64,000 nucleotides of DNA, taken from Schlegelella_A sp038318385. GTDB lineage: Bacteria > Pseudomonadota > Gammaproteobacteria > Burkholderiales > Burkholderiaceae_C. The stretch lies in the NCBI GenBank assembly GCA_038318385.1, contig JBBQCD010000018.1, positions 1 to 64,000 on the forward strand, read 5' to 3'. Below the pieces are notes generated by a model. The model was not told where the DNA came from, did no database searches, and saw only the letters and a list, made by a program, of their open reading frames with translations. Made by a program: the position numbers and the translations under genes. This document shows positions 35,196-43,835 of this stretch, piece by piece (within the stretch, counting starts at the first letter, position 1; each line of letters opens with the position of its first letter).

Positions 35196-35266
35196 CGGGA
35201 TCCTTGCAACAGGGTAGCGGTGTCGGCCGTCAGGTGGAGGCGCCGAGACGGAGTATCGGCGCCGGC

Positions 35267-37009
35267 TCAGCTCGAGGCGCCGCGACGTGCGCCCGCCGCG
35301 GCGCGTATCGCGGCGATCGTCGTCCGGCTGGTGATGACTTCCGTCGCCAGGCGCAGGTGCAGCAGCGTCGGCTGCGTGCTCGCCAGCGCCTCGCGCAGGG
35401 CGGGCTCGAAGTCGGCCGTGGCATCGATGCTCGCGGCGCGCCAGCCGTGTGCGCGTGCGAGCGCGGCGAAGTCGGGGTTGTACAGGTCGCTGCCGCTGAC
35501 CCGGCCGGGGTACTCGCGCTCCTGGTGCATGCGGATCGTGCCGTAGGTCCCGTTGTCGACGACGATGCTGATCAGGCGTCCGCCCGCGGTTCCGGCGCCA
35601 TAGCCCGTCGCGGTGGCGAGTTCCTGGCCGGTCATCAGGAAGTCGCCATCGCCGGCGATGTTGATGACCGTTCGCTCCGGGTAAAGCAGCGACGCCGCCA
35701 CCGCGGCCGGGAAGCCGTAGCCCATCGCGCCCGATGTCGGCGCCAGCTGCGTGCGCCCGGCGTGCTGCATGCCGGGATAGCGGAAATAGCGGTGCAGCCA
35801 GCCGCTGAAATTGCCGGCGCCATTGGTGAGGATGCTGTCGTCCGGCGCAAGCCGCTGGATCGTCTTGACGACCACGGCCATGTCGAGCGGCTCGACCACC
35901 GGTGCGACCAGATTCGCCTCGTAGTCGGCGTGGGTCGCCACGGTCCAGTCGCGCCAGGGCAGGTCCGGCGGCGCCGCGAGCGCATCGAGCGCCTTGGCCG
36001 CGGCGGCCATCGAGCTCTGCAGCATCAGGTCGGCAGCGTAGACGCGGCCGAGTTCCTCGGCGCCGGCGTGGATGTGGACGAGTTTCTGCCGCGGCCTCGG
36101 TGCCTGGAGCAATGTGTACCCGCCGGTCGTCATTTCGCCCAGTCTCGGCCCGACAGCCAGCACGAGGTCGGCTTCGGCGATGCGCGCCGCGAGCTTCGGA
36201 TTGAGGCCGATGCCGACATCGCCGGCGTAGTTCGGGTGGCGGTTGTCGAACAGGTCCTGGAAGCGGAAGGCGCAGCCGACCGGCAGTGCCCAGGCCTCGG
36301 CGAAGCGCTGCAGGGCCTCGCAGGCGGCCGCATCCCAGCCGCTGCCGCCGGCGATGACGAAGGGCCGCTCCGCTGCGGCGAGCAACGCGCGCAGGTCGCG
36401 AAGGGCCCCCGGCGCCGGCCAGGCCGCCACCGGCTCGACACGCGGCAGCACCGGGGCGGCGGTCATGCGGGTCAGCATGTCCTCCGGCAACACCAGCACG
36501 ACCGGGCCGGGGCGGCCTTGCATCGCGGTGCGGAACGCGCGTGAGACATATTCCGGCAGGCGATCCGGGTCCTCGATCTCCGCGACCCATTTGGCGAAGC
36601 CAAGCGTCCCGGGGCCGAACATCTGCCGGTAGTCGACCTCCTGGAAGGCTTCGCGGTCGCGCTGATCGCTCGCCACCTGGCCGATGAACAGGATCATCGG
36701 CGTGCTGTCCTGGCAAGCCGTGTGCAGGCCGACGGCCGCATTGCTGGCACCCGGGCCGCGCGTCACGAAGCAGATTCCGGGGCGCCCCGTCAGCTTGCCC
36801 TGCGCATCGGCCATGAAGGCAGCGCCGCCTTCCTGCCGGCAGGCAATGAAACGGATGCGTTCGCGGTGCTCGTAGAAGCCGTCGAGTGCCGCCAGAAAGC
36901 TCTCGCCGGGGACGCCGAACGTGGTCTCGATGCCCTGCTCGATCAGGGCTTCGATCAGCGCGTGGCCGGCAGGTCGGGAAACTGGAGTGGATGCATGCAT
37001 GCCGGGCAT
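35267..37009 (-). CDS. Thiamine diphosphate-dependent enzyme (acetolactate synthase-like)
   Basis: Cytosolic ThDP enzyme of 580 residues. N-terminal PYR domain with the catalytic Glu60 in CRQEGGAAFMADA, a middle domain, and the C-terminal PP domain with GAMGYGFPAAVAASLLYPE, the metal/ThDP motif GDGDFLMTGQELATA and DNGTYG. This places it in the AHAS/glyoxylate carboligase/oxalyl-CoA decarboxylase-like superfamily, but I cannot say which reaction. Start 37009 has GGAG four bases before it; 37000 is an alternative. Divergent from the tetR gene, with the 20-bp operator between them. Confidence 0.9.
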   Translation of the reverse strand: MPGMHASTPVSRPAGHALIEALIEQGIETTFGVPGESFLAALDGFYEHRERIRFIACRQEGGAAFMADAQGKLTGRPGICFVTRGPGASNAAVGLHTACQDSTPMILFIGQVASDQRDREAFQEVDYRQMFGPGTLGFAKWVAEIEDPDRLPEYVSRAFRTAMQGRPGPVVLVLPEDMLTRMTAAPVLPRVEPVAAWPAPGALRDLRALLAAAERPFVIAGGSGWDAAACEALQRFAEAWALPVGCAFRFQDLFDNRHPNYAGDVGIGLNPKLAARIAEADLVLAVGPRLGEMTTGGYTLLQAPRPRQKLVHIHAGAEELGRVYAADLMLQSSMAAAAKALDALAAPPDLPWRDWTVATHADYEANLVAPVVEPLDMAVVVKTIQRLAPDDSILTNGAGNFSGWLHRYFRYPGMQHAGRTQLAPTSGAMGYGFPAAVAASLLYPERTVINIAGDGDFLMTGQELATATGYGAGTAGGRLISIVVDNGTYGTIRMHQEREYPGRVSGSDLYNPDFAALARAHGWRAASIDATADFEPALREALASTQPTLLHLRLATEVITSRTTIAAIRAAAGARRGASS

Positions 37010-37081
37010 TTTCTCCGCTGTTCGCGCCTGCGTCGCCACCGTCACGAAGCAGGCCAAGACCGGGTTCTCCCTAATCGACTC

Positions 37082-37101
37082 AATTCACCATTTGGTGAAT
37101 T
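37082..37101. promoter_or_regulatory. TetR-type operator in the divergent ThDP enzyme/tetR region
   Basis: AATTCACCA-TT-TGGTGAATT is a perfect 20-bp inverted repeat (9-2-9). It lies 9 bases before the tetR ATG and 73 bases before the divergent start. The AT-rich palindrome stands out in a high-GC region and has the size and symmetry of a TetR-family operator. Inferred: bound by the adjacent regulator, giving autoregulation and joint control of the ThDP enzyme. Confidence 0.8.
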
Positions 37102-37109
37102 ATTCCGCC

Positions 37110-37772
37110 ATGCCTGCCGTCGCCACCAAGGACGCCGCCACCGTCGTCGAACTGCGCACGCGCGACGCCGACCGGACCCAGCAGACCATCCTGCGGGCCG
37201 CGATGGCCGAGTTCGCCGGCAAGGGCCTCGGCGGCGCGCGCATCGACGCGATCGCCGAGCGAGCGGGCGTCAACAAGCGGCTGATCTACTACTACTTCGA
37301 CGGCAAGGACGAGCTCTTCCTCGCCGCGCTGGAACAGACCTACGCCGACATCCGCAGCGCCGAGCAGGCACTGCATCTCGAGTCCGGCGACCCGGTCGAG
37401 GCGGTGCGACGCCTGGTCGCATTCACCTGGAAGCACTATCTCGAGCACCCGGAGTTCCTCAACCTCCTGAACAGCGAGAACCTGCACCGGGCCCGCCATC
37501 TCCAGCATTCCCGCAACATCCGCGAGATGAACTCGCCGTTGATCCAGACGCTGGGCGACGTGCTCGAGCGGGGCCGACGGGCGGGCGTGTTCCGCGGCGG
37601 CATCGACCCGGTCCAGCTCTACGTCTCGATCGCCGGCCTGGCGTACTTCTACCTTTCGAACAACCCGACCCTGTCGACGATCTTCGGCCGCGACCTGATG
37701 TCGGCCAAGGCGCTGGCCGAACGCCTGTCGCACATCACCGAGGTGGTGATGGGCTACGTGCTGCGGGACTGA
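37110..37772 (+). CDS. TetR/AcrR-family transcriptional regulator
   Basis: Repressor-type regulator of 220 residues. N-terminal HTH: RTQQTILRAAMAEFAGKGLG, then IDAIAERAGVNKRLIYYYFDGKDELF. A C-terminal helical ligand domain follows, with HPEFLNLLNSENLHRARHL, the pattern found in TetR_C regulators of catabolic genes. Start at the ATG 37110, 9 bases after the operator palindrome. Likely controls the divergent ThDP enzyme/RraA pair, itself and the downstream oxygenase-TTT operon. Confidence 0.93.
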   Translation: MPAVATKDAATVVELRTRDADRTQQTILRAAMAEFAGKGLGGARIDAIAERAGVNKRLIYYYFDGKDELFLAALEQTYADIRSAEQALHLESGDPVEAVRRLVAFTWKHYLEHPEFLNLLNSENLHRARHLQHSRNIREMNSPLIQTLGDVLERGRRAGVFRGGIDPVQLYVSIAGLAYFYLSNNPTLSTIFGRDLMSAKALAERLSHITEVVMGYVLRD

Positions 37773-37781
37773 GCCTCGGCT

Positions 37782-37790
37782 AATTCACCA
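37782..37790 (+). promoter_or_regulatory. Second operator half-site before the oxygenase operon
   Basis: AATTCACCA, identical to one arm of the palindrome at 37082-37101, recurs 23 bases before the oxygenase start codon. The other arm is not conserved (AACAGTTCTC follows). It may be a degenerate second site for the same regulator. Confidence 0.5.
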
Positions 37791-37812
37791 AACAGTTCTC
37801 ACCTCACCCGCG

Positions 37813-38568
37813 ATGAACGAAGCCCCCACCCTCGCTGCGACCGATCTGGCCTTCTACCGCCACGACGGCCACCTGACGGTCAACGGCGTCTTCGCCGCGG
37901 CGCAGATGGACTCGGTGACGCGCGACATCGAGCAGTGGGGCGAGAGCTTCCTCGACGGCTTGCCTCCCGAGCAGCGCGCCTGGTACGTGGATGGCGGCGT
38001 CCGCGCCCGAACGGTCCTGCGCAAGCTAGACAACCCGCACTTTCACCGCGATGCCGTCAAGGCGCTGGCACGCGATCGACGCCTCGTCGACCTCGTCGAG
38101 GCCATCGTCGGCCGCGGCGTCTCGGTGTACTTCAGCCAGATCTTCTTCAAGGCGCCGGAAGGAGGCGGTCCGAAGCCGGCCCACCAGGACAACTACTACT
38201 TCGGCCCGACCGACCGCGAAGGTGTCGTCACGGCCTGGATCGCGCTCGACGACGCCACGCTGGAAAACGGCTGCCTCTACTTCGGCAACGGTACCAACCA
38301 GGGGCCGGTGTACGAACACTACGCTCCCGAGGGCGAGCCCTACAACCTGCAGTTGCCCGCCGACCTGCTCGACCGCCAGCCGATGACGCCGGCGCCGGTG
38401 CGCAAGGGCGGCGTGAGTTTCCATCACGGCAACACGTTCCACCTGTCCGGTCCGAACCAGAGCCGGCACTGGCGGCGCGCCTGTGCGCTGCACTTCGTGC
38501 GCAACGACGTCGAGTTCGCGACGCCGGCGCTGCCTTACGACCACGGGCTGAAATTCAAGGTCTCGTGA
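37813..38568 (+). CDS. Phytanoyl-CoA dioxygenase (PhyH) family Fe(II)/2-oxoglutarate oxygenase
   Basis: Oxygenase of 251 residues. The Fe(II) facial triad is visible as His124-x-Asp126 (PAHQDNYYFGP) and a distal His in FHHGNTFHLSGPNQS (His210 by analogy with the usual HxSxxN pattern), followed by Arg residues (SRHWRRA) that would hold 2-oxoglutarate. First gene of the forward catabolic operon; the substrate-binding protein gene starts 39 bases later. Known members hydroxylate or dealkylate small molecules; here it would act on the imported compound. Confidence 0.9.
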   Translation: MNEAPTLAATDLAFYRHDGHLTVNGVFAAAQMDSVTRDIEQWGESFLDGLPPEQRAWYVDGGVRARTVLRKLDNPHFHRDAVKALARDRRLVDLVEAIVGRGVSVYFSQIFFKAPEGGGPKPAHQDNYYFGPTDREGVVTAWIALDDATLENGCLYFGNGTNQGPVYEHYAPEGEPYNLQLPADLLDRQPMTPAPVRKGGVSFHHGNTFHLSGPNQSRHWRRACALHFVRNDVEFATPALPYDHGLKFKVS

Positions 38569-38607
38569 CAGCGACCACCTCTTTCGATCCACCACCCGGA
38601 GACAAAC

Positions 38608-39615
38608 ATGAAGACCACGTTGAAGACCCGCACCCTGCTGATCGCCGCCGCGCTCGCCGCCACCACCGGCAGCGCGCTCGCGCAATGGAAGCCGACGCGC
38701 CCGATCAACCTGATCGTGCCCTGGGCCGCCGGCGGCTCGACCGACCAGGTCACCCGCATCACCGCCGCCGAGCTCGAGAAGGTCCTCGGCCAGACGATCG
38801 TCATCATCAACCAGCCCGGTGCCTCCGGCTCGATCGGCACCAAGAGCGCGCTAGATGCCGCCAAGGACGGCTACACCTGGACTGCAGGTGCCGCCCAGGA
38901 TCTCGGCGCCTACCAGACGCTCGGCTCGCTGCAGACCAAGATCACCGACTGGAACCTGTTCCTGAGCGTGGCCAACATCCAGGTGATCAGCGTCAATCCG
39001 TCGACGCCTTACCAGAGCGCCAAGCAATTGCTCGACGCGATGAAGGCGCAGCCCGGCAAGGTCTCGGTCGCCACCGCCGGCGTCACATCGGCCGGCCACA
39101 ACGCGATGGAAGCGATCGCCAAGGCGACCGGCGTCAAGTACCGCCACGTCACCTACGACGGCGGCAACCCGGCCGTGATCGCCACGGTTGCCGGCGAGAC
39201 CGAGGTCACCACGCAGCTCGCGGTCGAGGAAGCCGACATGATCCGCGGCAAGCGCCTGCGTCCCCTGGCGACCGTGAGCGACAAGCCCCTCGAGCTCGAG
39301 GGTTTCGGCACGATCCCGGCGCTCTCCGCGACGATCCCGGGCTTTTCGGCCCCTGCGAACTATTTCGGCATCTTCATTCCGAAGGGCGTTCCCGACGAGG
39401 TCGTGAAGACCCTCGAGAAGATCTGGGCCGAGAACATCTCGAAGAACGAGGCGCTGAAGAAGTACGCTGCCGCTCGCGGCGCCCTGTTCGCGCCGTCGTC
39501 CGGCGAAGCCGCGCAGAAGGCCGTGTTCCCGGCGGTACAGGCCAACGCCTGGCTGCTGTTCGACAGCGGCAAGGCCAAGGTGTCGCCCGACACCGTCGGC
39601 ATTCCCAAGCCCTGA
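38608..39615 (+). CDS. tctC: Tripartite tricarboxylate transporter substrate-binding protein (Bug/TctC)
   Basis: Periplasmic binding protein of 335 residues with a signal peptide (LLIAAALAATTGSALAQ). The mature start WKPTRPINLIVPWAAGGSTD and the NQPGASGSIGTKSAL segment are the Bug-family ligand-loop signatures. Bug proteins usually bind carboxylates or related small polar ligands. Followed by tctB and tctA, so a complete transporter is encoded. Confidence 0.95.
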   Translation: MKTTLKTRTLLIAAALAATTGSALAQWKPTRPINLIVPWAAGGSTDQVTRITAAELEKVLGQTIVIINQPGASGSIGTKSALDAAKDGYTWTAGAAQDLGAYQTLGSLQTKITDWNLFLSVANIQVISVNPSTPYQSAKQLLDAMKAQPGKVSVATAGVTSAGHNAMEAIAKATGVKYRHVTYDGGNPAVIATVAGETEVTTQLAVEEADMIRGKRLRPLATVSDKPLELEGFGTIPALSATIPGFSAPANYFGIFIPKGVPDEVVKTLEKIWAENISKNEALKKYAAARGALFAPSSGEAAQKAVFPAVQANAWLLFDSGKAKVSPDTVGIPKP

Positions 39616-39638
39616 CCCGAACGGAATCGGAGCGCACG

Positions 39639-40193
39639 ATGGCGGATCGCGACCTGTTCGAGGCCGAGGACCTGACGCCGGTTGAGGCCGGGGCGGTCGC
39701 CGCCAGCAACCTGCGCGGCGCCGTCGGCTGGGGCGTGCTCGGCATCGCGATCCTCGTCGGCTCGATCACCATGGACCGGCTGGAGCGCCAGGACATCAAT
39801 CCGTACACCATCCCCGGGCTGCTGCCGGGCCTGCTCGGCATCGTGATCATCCTGCTTGCCGTCCTGCTCGGCGTGCGCTCGTGGCGGGCCGGCGGTGCGG
39901 CCCGAGGCGTCGCCCGTCTGGCAGTCGACCGCGCCGTGGTCAAGCGACTCGCAATCCTGATCACCCTGATCCTGGTCTATTCCGTCGTCCTCGTCGGCCA
40001 TGGCATGCCGTTCTGGCTCGCCTCGGCGCTGTTCGTCGCGGCCTCGATCGTGACGCTGCAGCAACCGCAGCGGGCGGCATCGGGCCGCGGCCTGGGGTGG
40101 CGCGACGTCGCCCTTGCCGTGGTCATCGGGCTGGGTTCCGGTCTGGCCATCACCTACGTGTTCCAGGACCTGTTCCTGGTGCGCCTGCCCTGA
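39639..40193 (+). CDS. tctB: TTT transporter small membrane subunit TctB
   Basis: Inner-membrane protein of 184 residues with four predicted helices (first about 29-45; last VALAVVIGLGSGLAITYVF), the length and layout of TctB. The PYTIPGLLPGLLGIVIILLA segment is typical. Starts 23 bases after tctC and ends 15 before tctA. Confidence 0.93.
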   Translation: MADRDLFEAEDLTPVEAGAVAASNLRGAVGWGVLGIAILVGSITMDRLERQDINPYTIPGLLPGLLGIVIILLAVLLGVRSWRAGGAARGVARLAVDRAVVKRLAILITLILVYSVVLVGHGMPFWLASALFVAASIVTLQQPQRAASGRGLGWRDVALAVVIGLGSGLAITYVFQDLFLVRLP

Positions 40194-40208
40194 TCCGGGG
40201 GCCCGGAG

Positions 40209-41744
40209 ATGTTCACCGGCCTGGAAGGCCTGGCACACGCCTGGCTCGGGTTCCTCAACCCGCTGTCACTCGCTCTCGGACTGGGCGGTGCGTTGCTCGG
40301 CATCATCGTCGGCGTCCTGCCTGGGCTGTCGGCCACGCTCGTCATCGCCCTGCTGACGACGCTGACCGTCAAGCTCCAGGCCAACGACGCGATCCTGGTG
40401 CTGATCTGCTCCTACGTCGGCGCGCTCTACGGCGGCTCGCGCACCGCCATCCTGCTGAACATTCCCGGAACCGCCGCGAACGCGGCCTCCTGCGCCGACG
40501 GCTATGCGCTGGCGCAGCGCGGCGAGGCCGGCCGCGCCATCGGCATCGCCACCTCGGGCGCCTTCATGGGAACGCTCTTCGGCGTGATCTGCCTGGCGAC
40601 CTTCGCCCCGACGCTGGCGGAGTTCGCGCTGTCCTTCGGTGCCTTCGAGTTCTTCTGGCTCGCCCTCTTCGGTGTCGCCATGTCCGGCAGCATCGTCGGC
40701 AACGACCCGCTGAAGGGCTGGCTGATGGGCGCGCTCGGCCTGTTCATCGCCCAGATCGGCCAGGAGGGCATCTACGCGTTCAACCGCTTCACCTTCGGTT
40801 GGGACGAGCTCGCAGGAGGCATCGCCCTGATCCCGGCGCTCGTCGGCGCGTTCGGCGTCGCCGAGATCCTGATCACCTTGTCCGACCCGGTCGAGAAGAA
40901 GCTGGTCGAGCTCAAGGATTCGGTGCTGCCGCGCTTTCGCGAGGTCGTGCAGTACTGGCGCACGGTCCTGCGCTCCGGCGTGATCGGTGTGCTGACCGGC
41001 CTCTTGCCGGGTGTCGGCGAGGATTCCGGCGCGTGGATGTCGTATGCCGCCGCCAAGGCGACGACGCGCGAGAAGGAGCTCTTCGGCAAGGGCTCGATCG
41101 ACGGCCTGATGGCGGCGGAAACCGGCGACATGGCGTCGATCCCCGGACACATGATCCCGATGCTGGCGCTCGGCATCCCGGGCTCGGCGCCGTCGGCGGT
41201 GCTGATGGCCGCGATGATCATCCACGGTATCCAGCCGGGTCCGATGATGATGGTCCAGCATCCGACGTTCATCTACGAGGTCGTCGCGATGACCTCGCTG
41301 GCGACGATCACGATCCTCATCTTCGGCCTCTTCCTGGTCAAGCCGCTGCTGCTGGTGCTGCGCATCCGCCGCACGGTGCTGATGCCGATCATCTACCTGC
41401 TGTGCACCGTCGGCGCGTTCGCCAACGCCTCGCGCCTGTTCGACATCTACGCCATGCTGGCGGTCGGCATCGGCGCCTTCCTCCTGCGCCGGCGCGGCTA
41501 CCAGATGGCCCCTTTCGTCCTCGGCCTGGTGCTCGGCCCTCTGCTCGACAAGAGCCTGCGTCGCGGGCTCGTGTTGTCCGACGGCAGCGTCGCACCGTTC
41601 TTCACCCGGCCGATCTCGACGGCCTTCGCCGTCGTCACGATCTTCACAATCCTCCTCTACGTGCCACCCTTCAAGCGCGCAGTCCGGCGTGTCACCGGTG
41701 GCCTGGCCAGCGGCCTCCGGTCGCTGCGGCCGCGACGATCCTGA
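40209..41744 (+). CDS. tctA: TTT transporter large membrane subunit TctA
   Basis: Inner-membrane permease of 511 residues with about 11-12 helices. The family motif GVLPGLSATLVIALL near the N-terminus, the repeat-related GLLPGVGEDSGAWMSYAAAK in the middle, and YGGSRTAILLNIPGTAANAA and IPGHMIPMLALGIPGSAPSA are all present. With TctC and TctB it forms a sodium- or proton-coupled uptake system. Confidence 0.96.
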   Translation: MFTGLEGLAHAWLGFLNPLSLALGLGGALLGIIVGVLPGLSATLVIALLTTLTVKLQANDAILVLICSYVGALYGGSRTAILLNIPGTAANAASCADGYALAQRGEAGRAIGIATSGAFMGTLFGVICLATFAPTLAEFALSFGAFEFFWLALFGVAMSGSIVGNDPLKGWLMGALGLFIAQIGQEGIYAFNRFTFGWDELAGGIALIPALVGAFGVAEILITLSDPVEKKLVELKDSVLPRFREVVQYWRTVLRSGVIGVLTGLLPGVGEDSGAWMSYAAAKATTREKELFGKGSIDGLMAAETGDMASIPGHMIPMLALGIPGSAPSAVLMAAMIIHGIQPGPMMMVQHPTFIYEVVAMTSLATITILIFGLFLVKPLLLVLRIRRTVLMPIIYLLCTVGAFANASRLFDIYAMLAVGIGAFLLRRRGYQMAPFVLGLVLGPLLDKSLRRGLVLSDGSVAPFFTRPISTAFAVVTIFTILLYVPPFKRAVRRVTGGLASGLRSLRPRRS

Positions 41745-41757
41745 AAGCCCACGTCCC

Positions 41758-42600
41758 ATGAAGTTCTCGCTCTGCAACGAAGTCCTGGCCGAGATGCCCC
41801 TGGAGCGCCAGTGCGAGTACGCCGCGGCGCTCGGCTACCACGGCCTGGAGATCGCGCCCTTCACGCTCGCCGAGGCGCCGGAGGCGATCTCGAGCGAAGA
41901 GGCCTCCCGCATTCGCCGCACCGTGGAGAGCTTCGGCCTCGTCGTCACCGGTCTGCACTGGCTGCTGGTCAAGCCGGGCGGCCTGTCGCTGACGGTCGCC
42001 GATGCCGCGATCCGGCAACGCACATTCGATGTGATGGAGCGCCTGACCGGGCTGTGCGCCGAACTCGGCGGCGCGGTCCTCGTCCACGGTTCGCCGAAGC
42101 AGCGCGCGATCGCCCCCGGCGACACGCCCGGCGTGGCCCTCGGTCGGCTCGGCGATGCGCTCGAGCGCATCGCCCACGTCGCCGGGCGCCACGGCGTCGT
42201 CTACTGCATCGAACCGCTGGCCCGTGGCGAGACGGCGCTCGTCAACACCGTCGCCGAGGCCGCCGAACTGGTGGCGACGATCGATCACCCGAGCCTGCGG
42301 ACGATGATCGACTGCAGCGCGGCCGGATCGACCGAATCGGTACCGGTGCCGGAACTGATCGACCGCTGGCTGCCGACCGGTCTCGTCGCCCACATCCAGG
42401 TGAACGATCCAAACCGGCGCGCGCCGGGCCAGGGCGAAATGCGCTTCGCGCCGATCCTCGCCGCGCTGGCGCGCCACGACTACCGCGGCGTCGTCGCCGT
42501 CGAGCCGTTCGACTACATCCCCGACGGGCCGGGATCCGCCGCCTGGGCCATCGCCTATCTGCGCGGCGCGAGCGAAGGCCTCGCCGCGCCGCAAACCTGA
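41758..42600 (+). CDS. Xylose isomerase-like TIM barrel protein (first)
   Basis: Sugar phosphate isomerase/epimerase-type protein of 280 residues. Starts KFSLCNEVLAEMPLERQCEY. Metal ligands expected in this fold are visible as Glu in YCIEPLARGE, Asp in TMIDCSAAGS, His in VAHIQVND and Glu in VAVEPFDYIPDG. ATG 41758 is 13 bases after tctA. Family functions include hydroxypyruvate isomerase, ketose epimerases, inosose dehydratase and 3-oxo-sugar lyases, so the exact reaction is open. A second, divergent member ends the operon. Confidence 0.88.
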   Translation: MKFSLCNEVLAEMPLERQCEYAAALGYHGLEIAPFTLAEAPEAISSEEASRIRRTVESFGLVVTGLHWLLVKPGGLSLTVADAAIRQRTFDVMERLTGLCAELGGAVLVHGSPKQRAIAPGDTPGVALGRLGDALERIAHVAGRHGVVYCIEPLARGETALVNTVAEAAELVATIDHPSLRTMIDCSAAGSTESVPVPELIDRWLPTGLVAHIQVNDPNRRAPGQGEMRFAPILAALARHDYRGVVAVEPFDYIPDGPGSAAWAIAYLRGASEGLAAPQT

Positions 42601-42652
42601 TGACGGCGTGCCGCTTCGAACGCCCTTCGACAACTCACAGAGCTCCTCCAGC

Positions 42653-43816
42653 ATGGCAACACAGACCCTCGGACTGATCATGCACGGCGTCACCGGACGC
42701 ATGGGCATGAACCAGCACCTCATCCGCTCTATCGTCGCGATCCGCGCCCAGGGCGGCGTGGTCCTTTCCAATGGCGACCGGGTGATGCCCGACCCGATCC
42801 TGATCGGCCGGAATGCCGAGAAGATCGAGGCCCTCGCGAAGGCCCATGGCATCGCCCGCTGGGGCACCGACCTGACGGCCGCCCTCGCCAACCCGAACGA
42901 CACGGTCTTCTTCGACGCCGGCACCACGCAGATGCGCCCCACCCTTCTGGCGCAGGCGCTGCGTGCCGGCAAGCACGTCTACTGCGAAAAGCCGATCGCG
43001 ACCAACCTCGCCGAGGCGCTCGACGTCTGCCGCCTCGCGCAGGATTCCGGCCTGAAGCATGGCGCCGTCCAGGACAAGCTCTTCCTGCCCGGACTGCGCA
43101 AGCTCGACATGCTGCGCCGCGCCGGCTTCTTCGGCCGCATGCTGTCGCTGCGCCTGGAGTTCGGCTACTGGGTCTTCGAGGGCGATCTGCAGCCGATCCA
43201 GAGGCCGTCGTGGAACTACCGCTCCGAGGACGGCGGCGGCATGATCCTCGACATGATGTGCCACTGGCGCTACGTGCTCGACAACCTGTTCGGCCAGGTC
43301 CAGTCGATCTCCTGCCTCGGCGCGACCCACATCCCGACGCGCTGGGACGAGGACGGAAAGCCGTACCGTGCGACCGCCGACGATGCCGCGTACGCCACCG
43401 CGCAGCTCAAGGGCTTCAGCGGCGAACCGGTGATCGCCCAGCTCAACATGTCGTGGGCGACCCGTGTGCGCCGCGACGACCTCGTCACCTTCCATGTCGA
43501 CGGCACCGACGGCTCCGCGGTCGCGGGCCTGAGCGATTGCCGCGCGCAGTCGCGGGTCGCGACGCCGCGACCCGTCTGGAACCCGGACGTCAAGCAGTCG
43601 ATGAACTTCTTCGACCAGTGGCAGGAGATCCCCGACTCGATGGTCTACGACAACGGCTTCAAGGTGCAGTGGGAGCACTTCATCCGCCACGTCGTCGAGA
43701 ACGAGCCCTACAAGTACACGCTTCCCGAAGGCGCCAAGGGCGTGCAACTGGTCGAGGCGGCGCTGCAGTCCTGGCAGGAGCGGCGCTGGATCGACGTGCC
43801 GCCGCTCGAGATCTGA
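42653..43816 (+). CDS. Gfo/Idh/MocA-family oxidoreductase
   Basis: NAD(P)-dependent dehydrogenase of 387 residues. The Rossmann segment is atypical (LIMHGVTGRMGMNQHLI in place of a classic GxGxxG). The family motif CEKPIA and the catalytic region GGGMILDMMCHWRYVLDNLF with its His are present. Family members oxidise sugar or cyclitol hydroxyls, often at C3. Flanked by the first TIM barrel and the DUF993 protein, an arrangement that recalls cyclitol or 3-oxo-sugar pathways. Confidence 0.9.
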   Translation: MATQTLGLIMHGVTGRMGMNQHLIRSIVAIRAQGGVVLSNGDRVMPDPILIGRNAEKIEALAKAHGIARWGTDLTAALANPNDTVFFDAGTTQMRPTLLAQALRAGKHVYCEKPIATNLAEALDVCRLAQDSGLKHGAVQDKLFLPGLRKLDMLRRAGFFGRMLSLRLEFGYWVFEGDLQPIQRPSWNYRSEDGGGMILDMMCHWRYVLDNLFGQVQSISCLGATHIPTRWDEDGKPYRATADDAAYATAQLKGFSGEPVIAQLNMSWATRVRRDDLVTFHVDGTDGSAVAGLSDCRAQSRVATPRPVWNPDVKQSMNFFDQWQEIPDSMVYDNGFKVQWEHFIRHVVENEPYKYTLPEGAKGVQLVEAALQSWQERRWIDVPPLEI

Positions 43817-43835
43817 AGACCCGCGAGGTGAAGTC

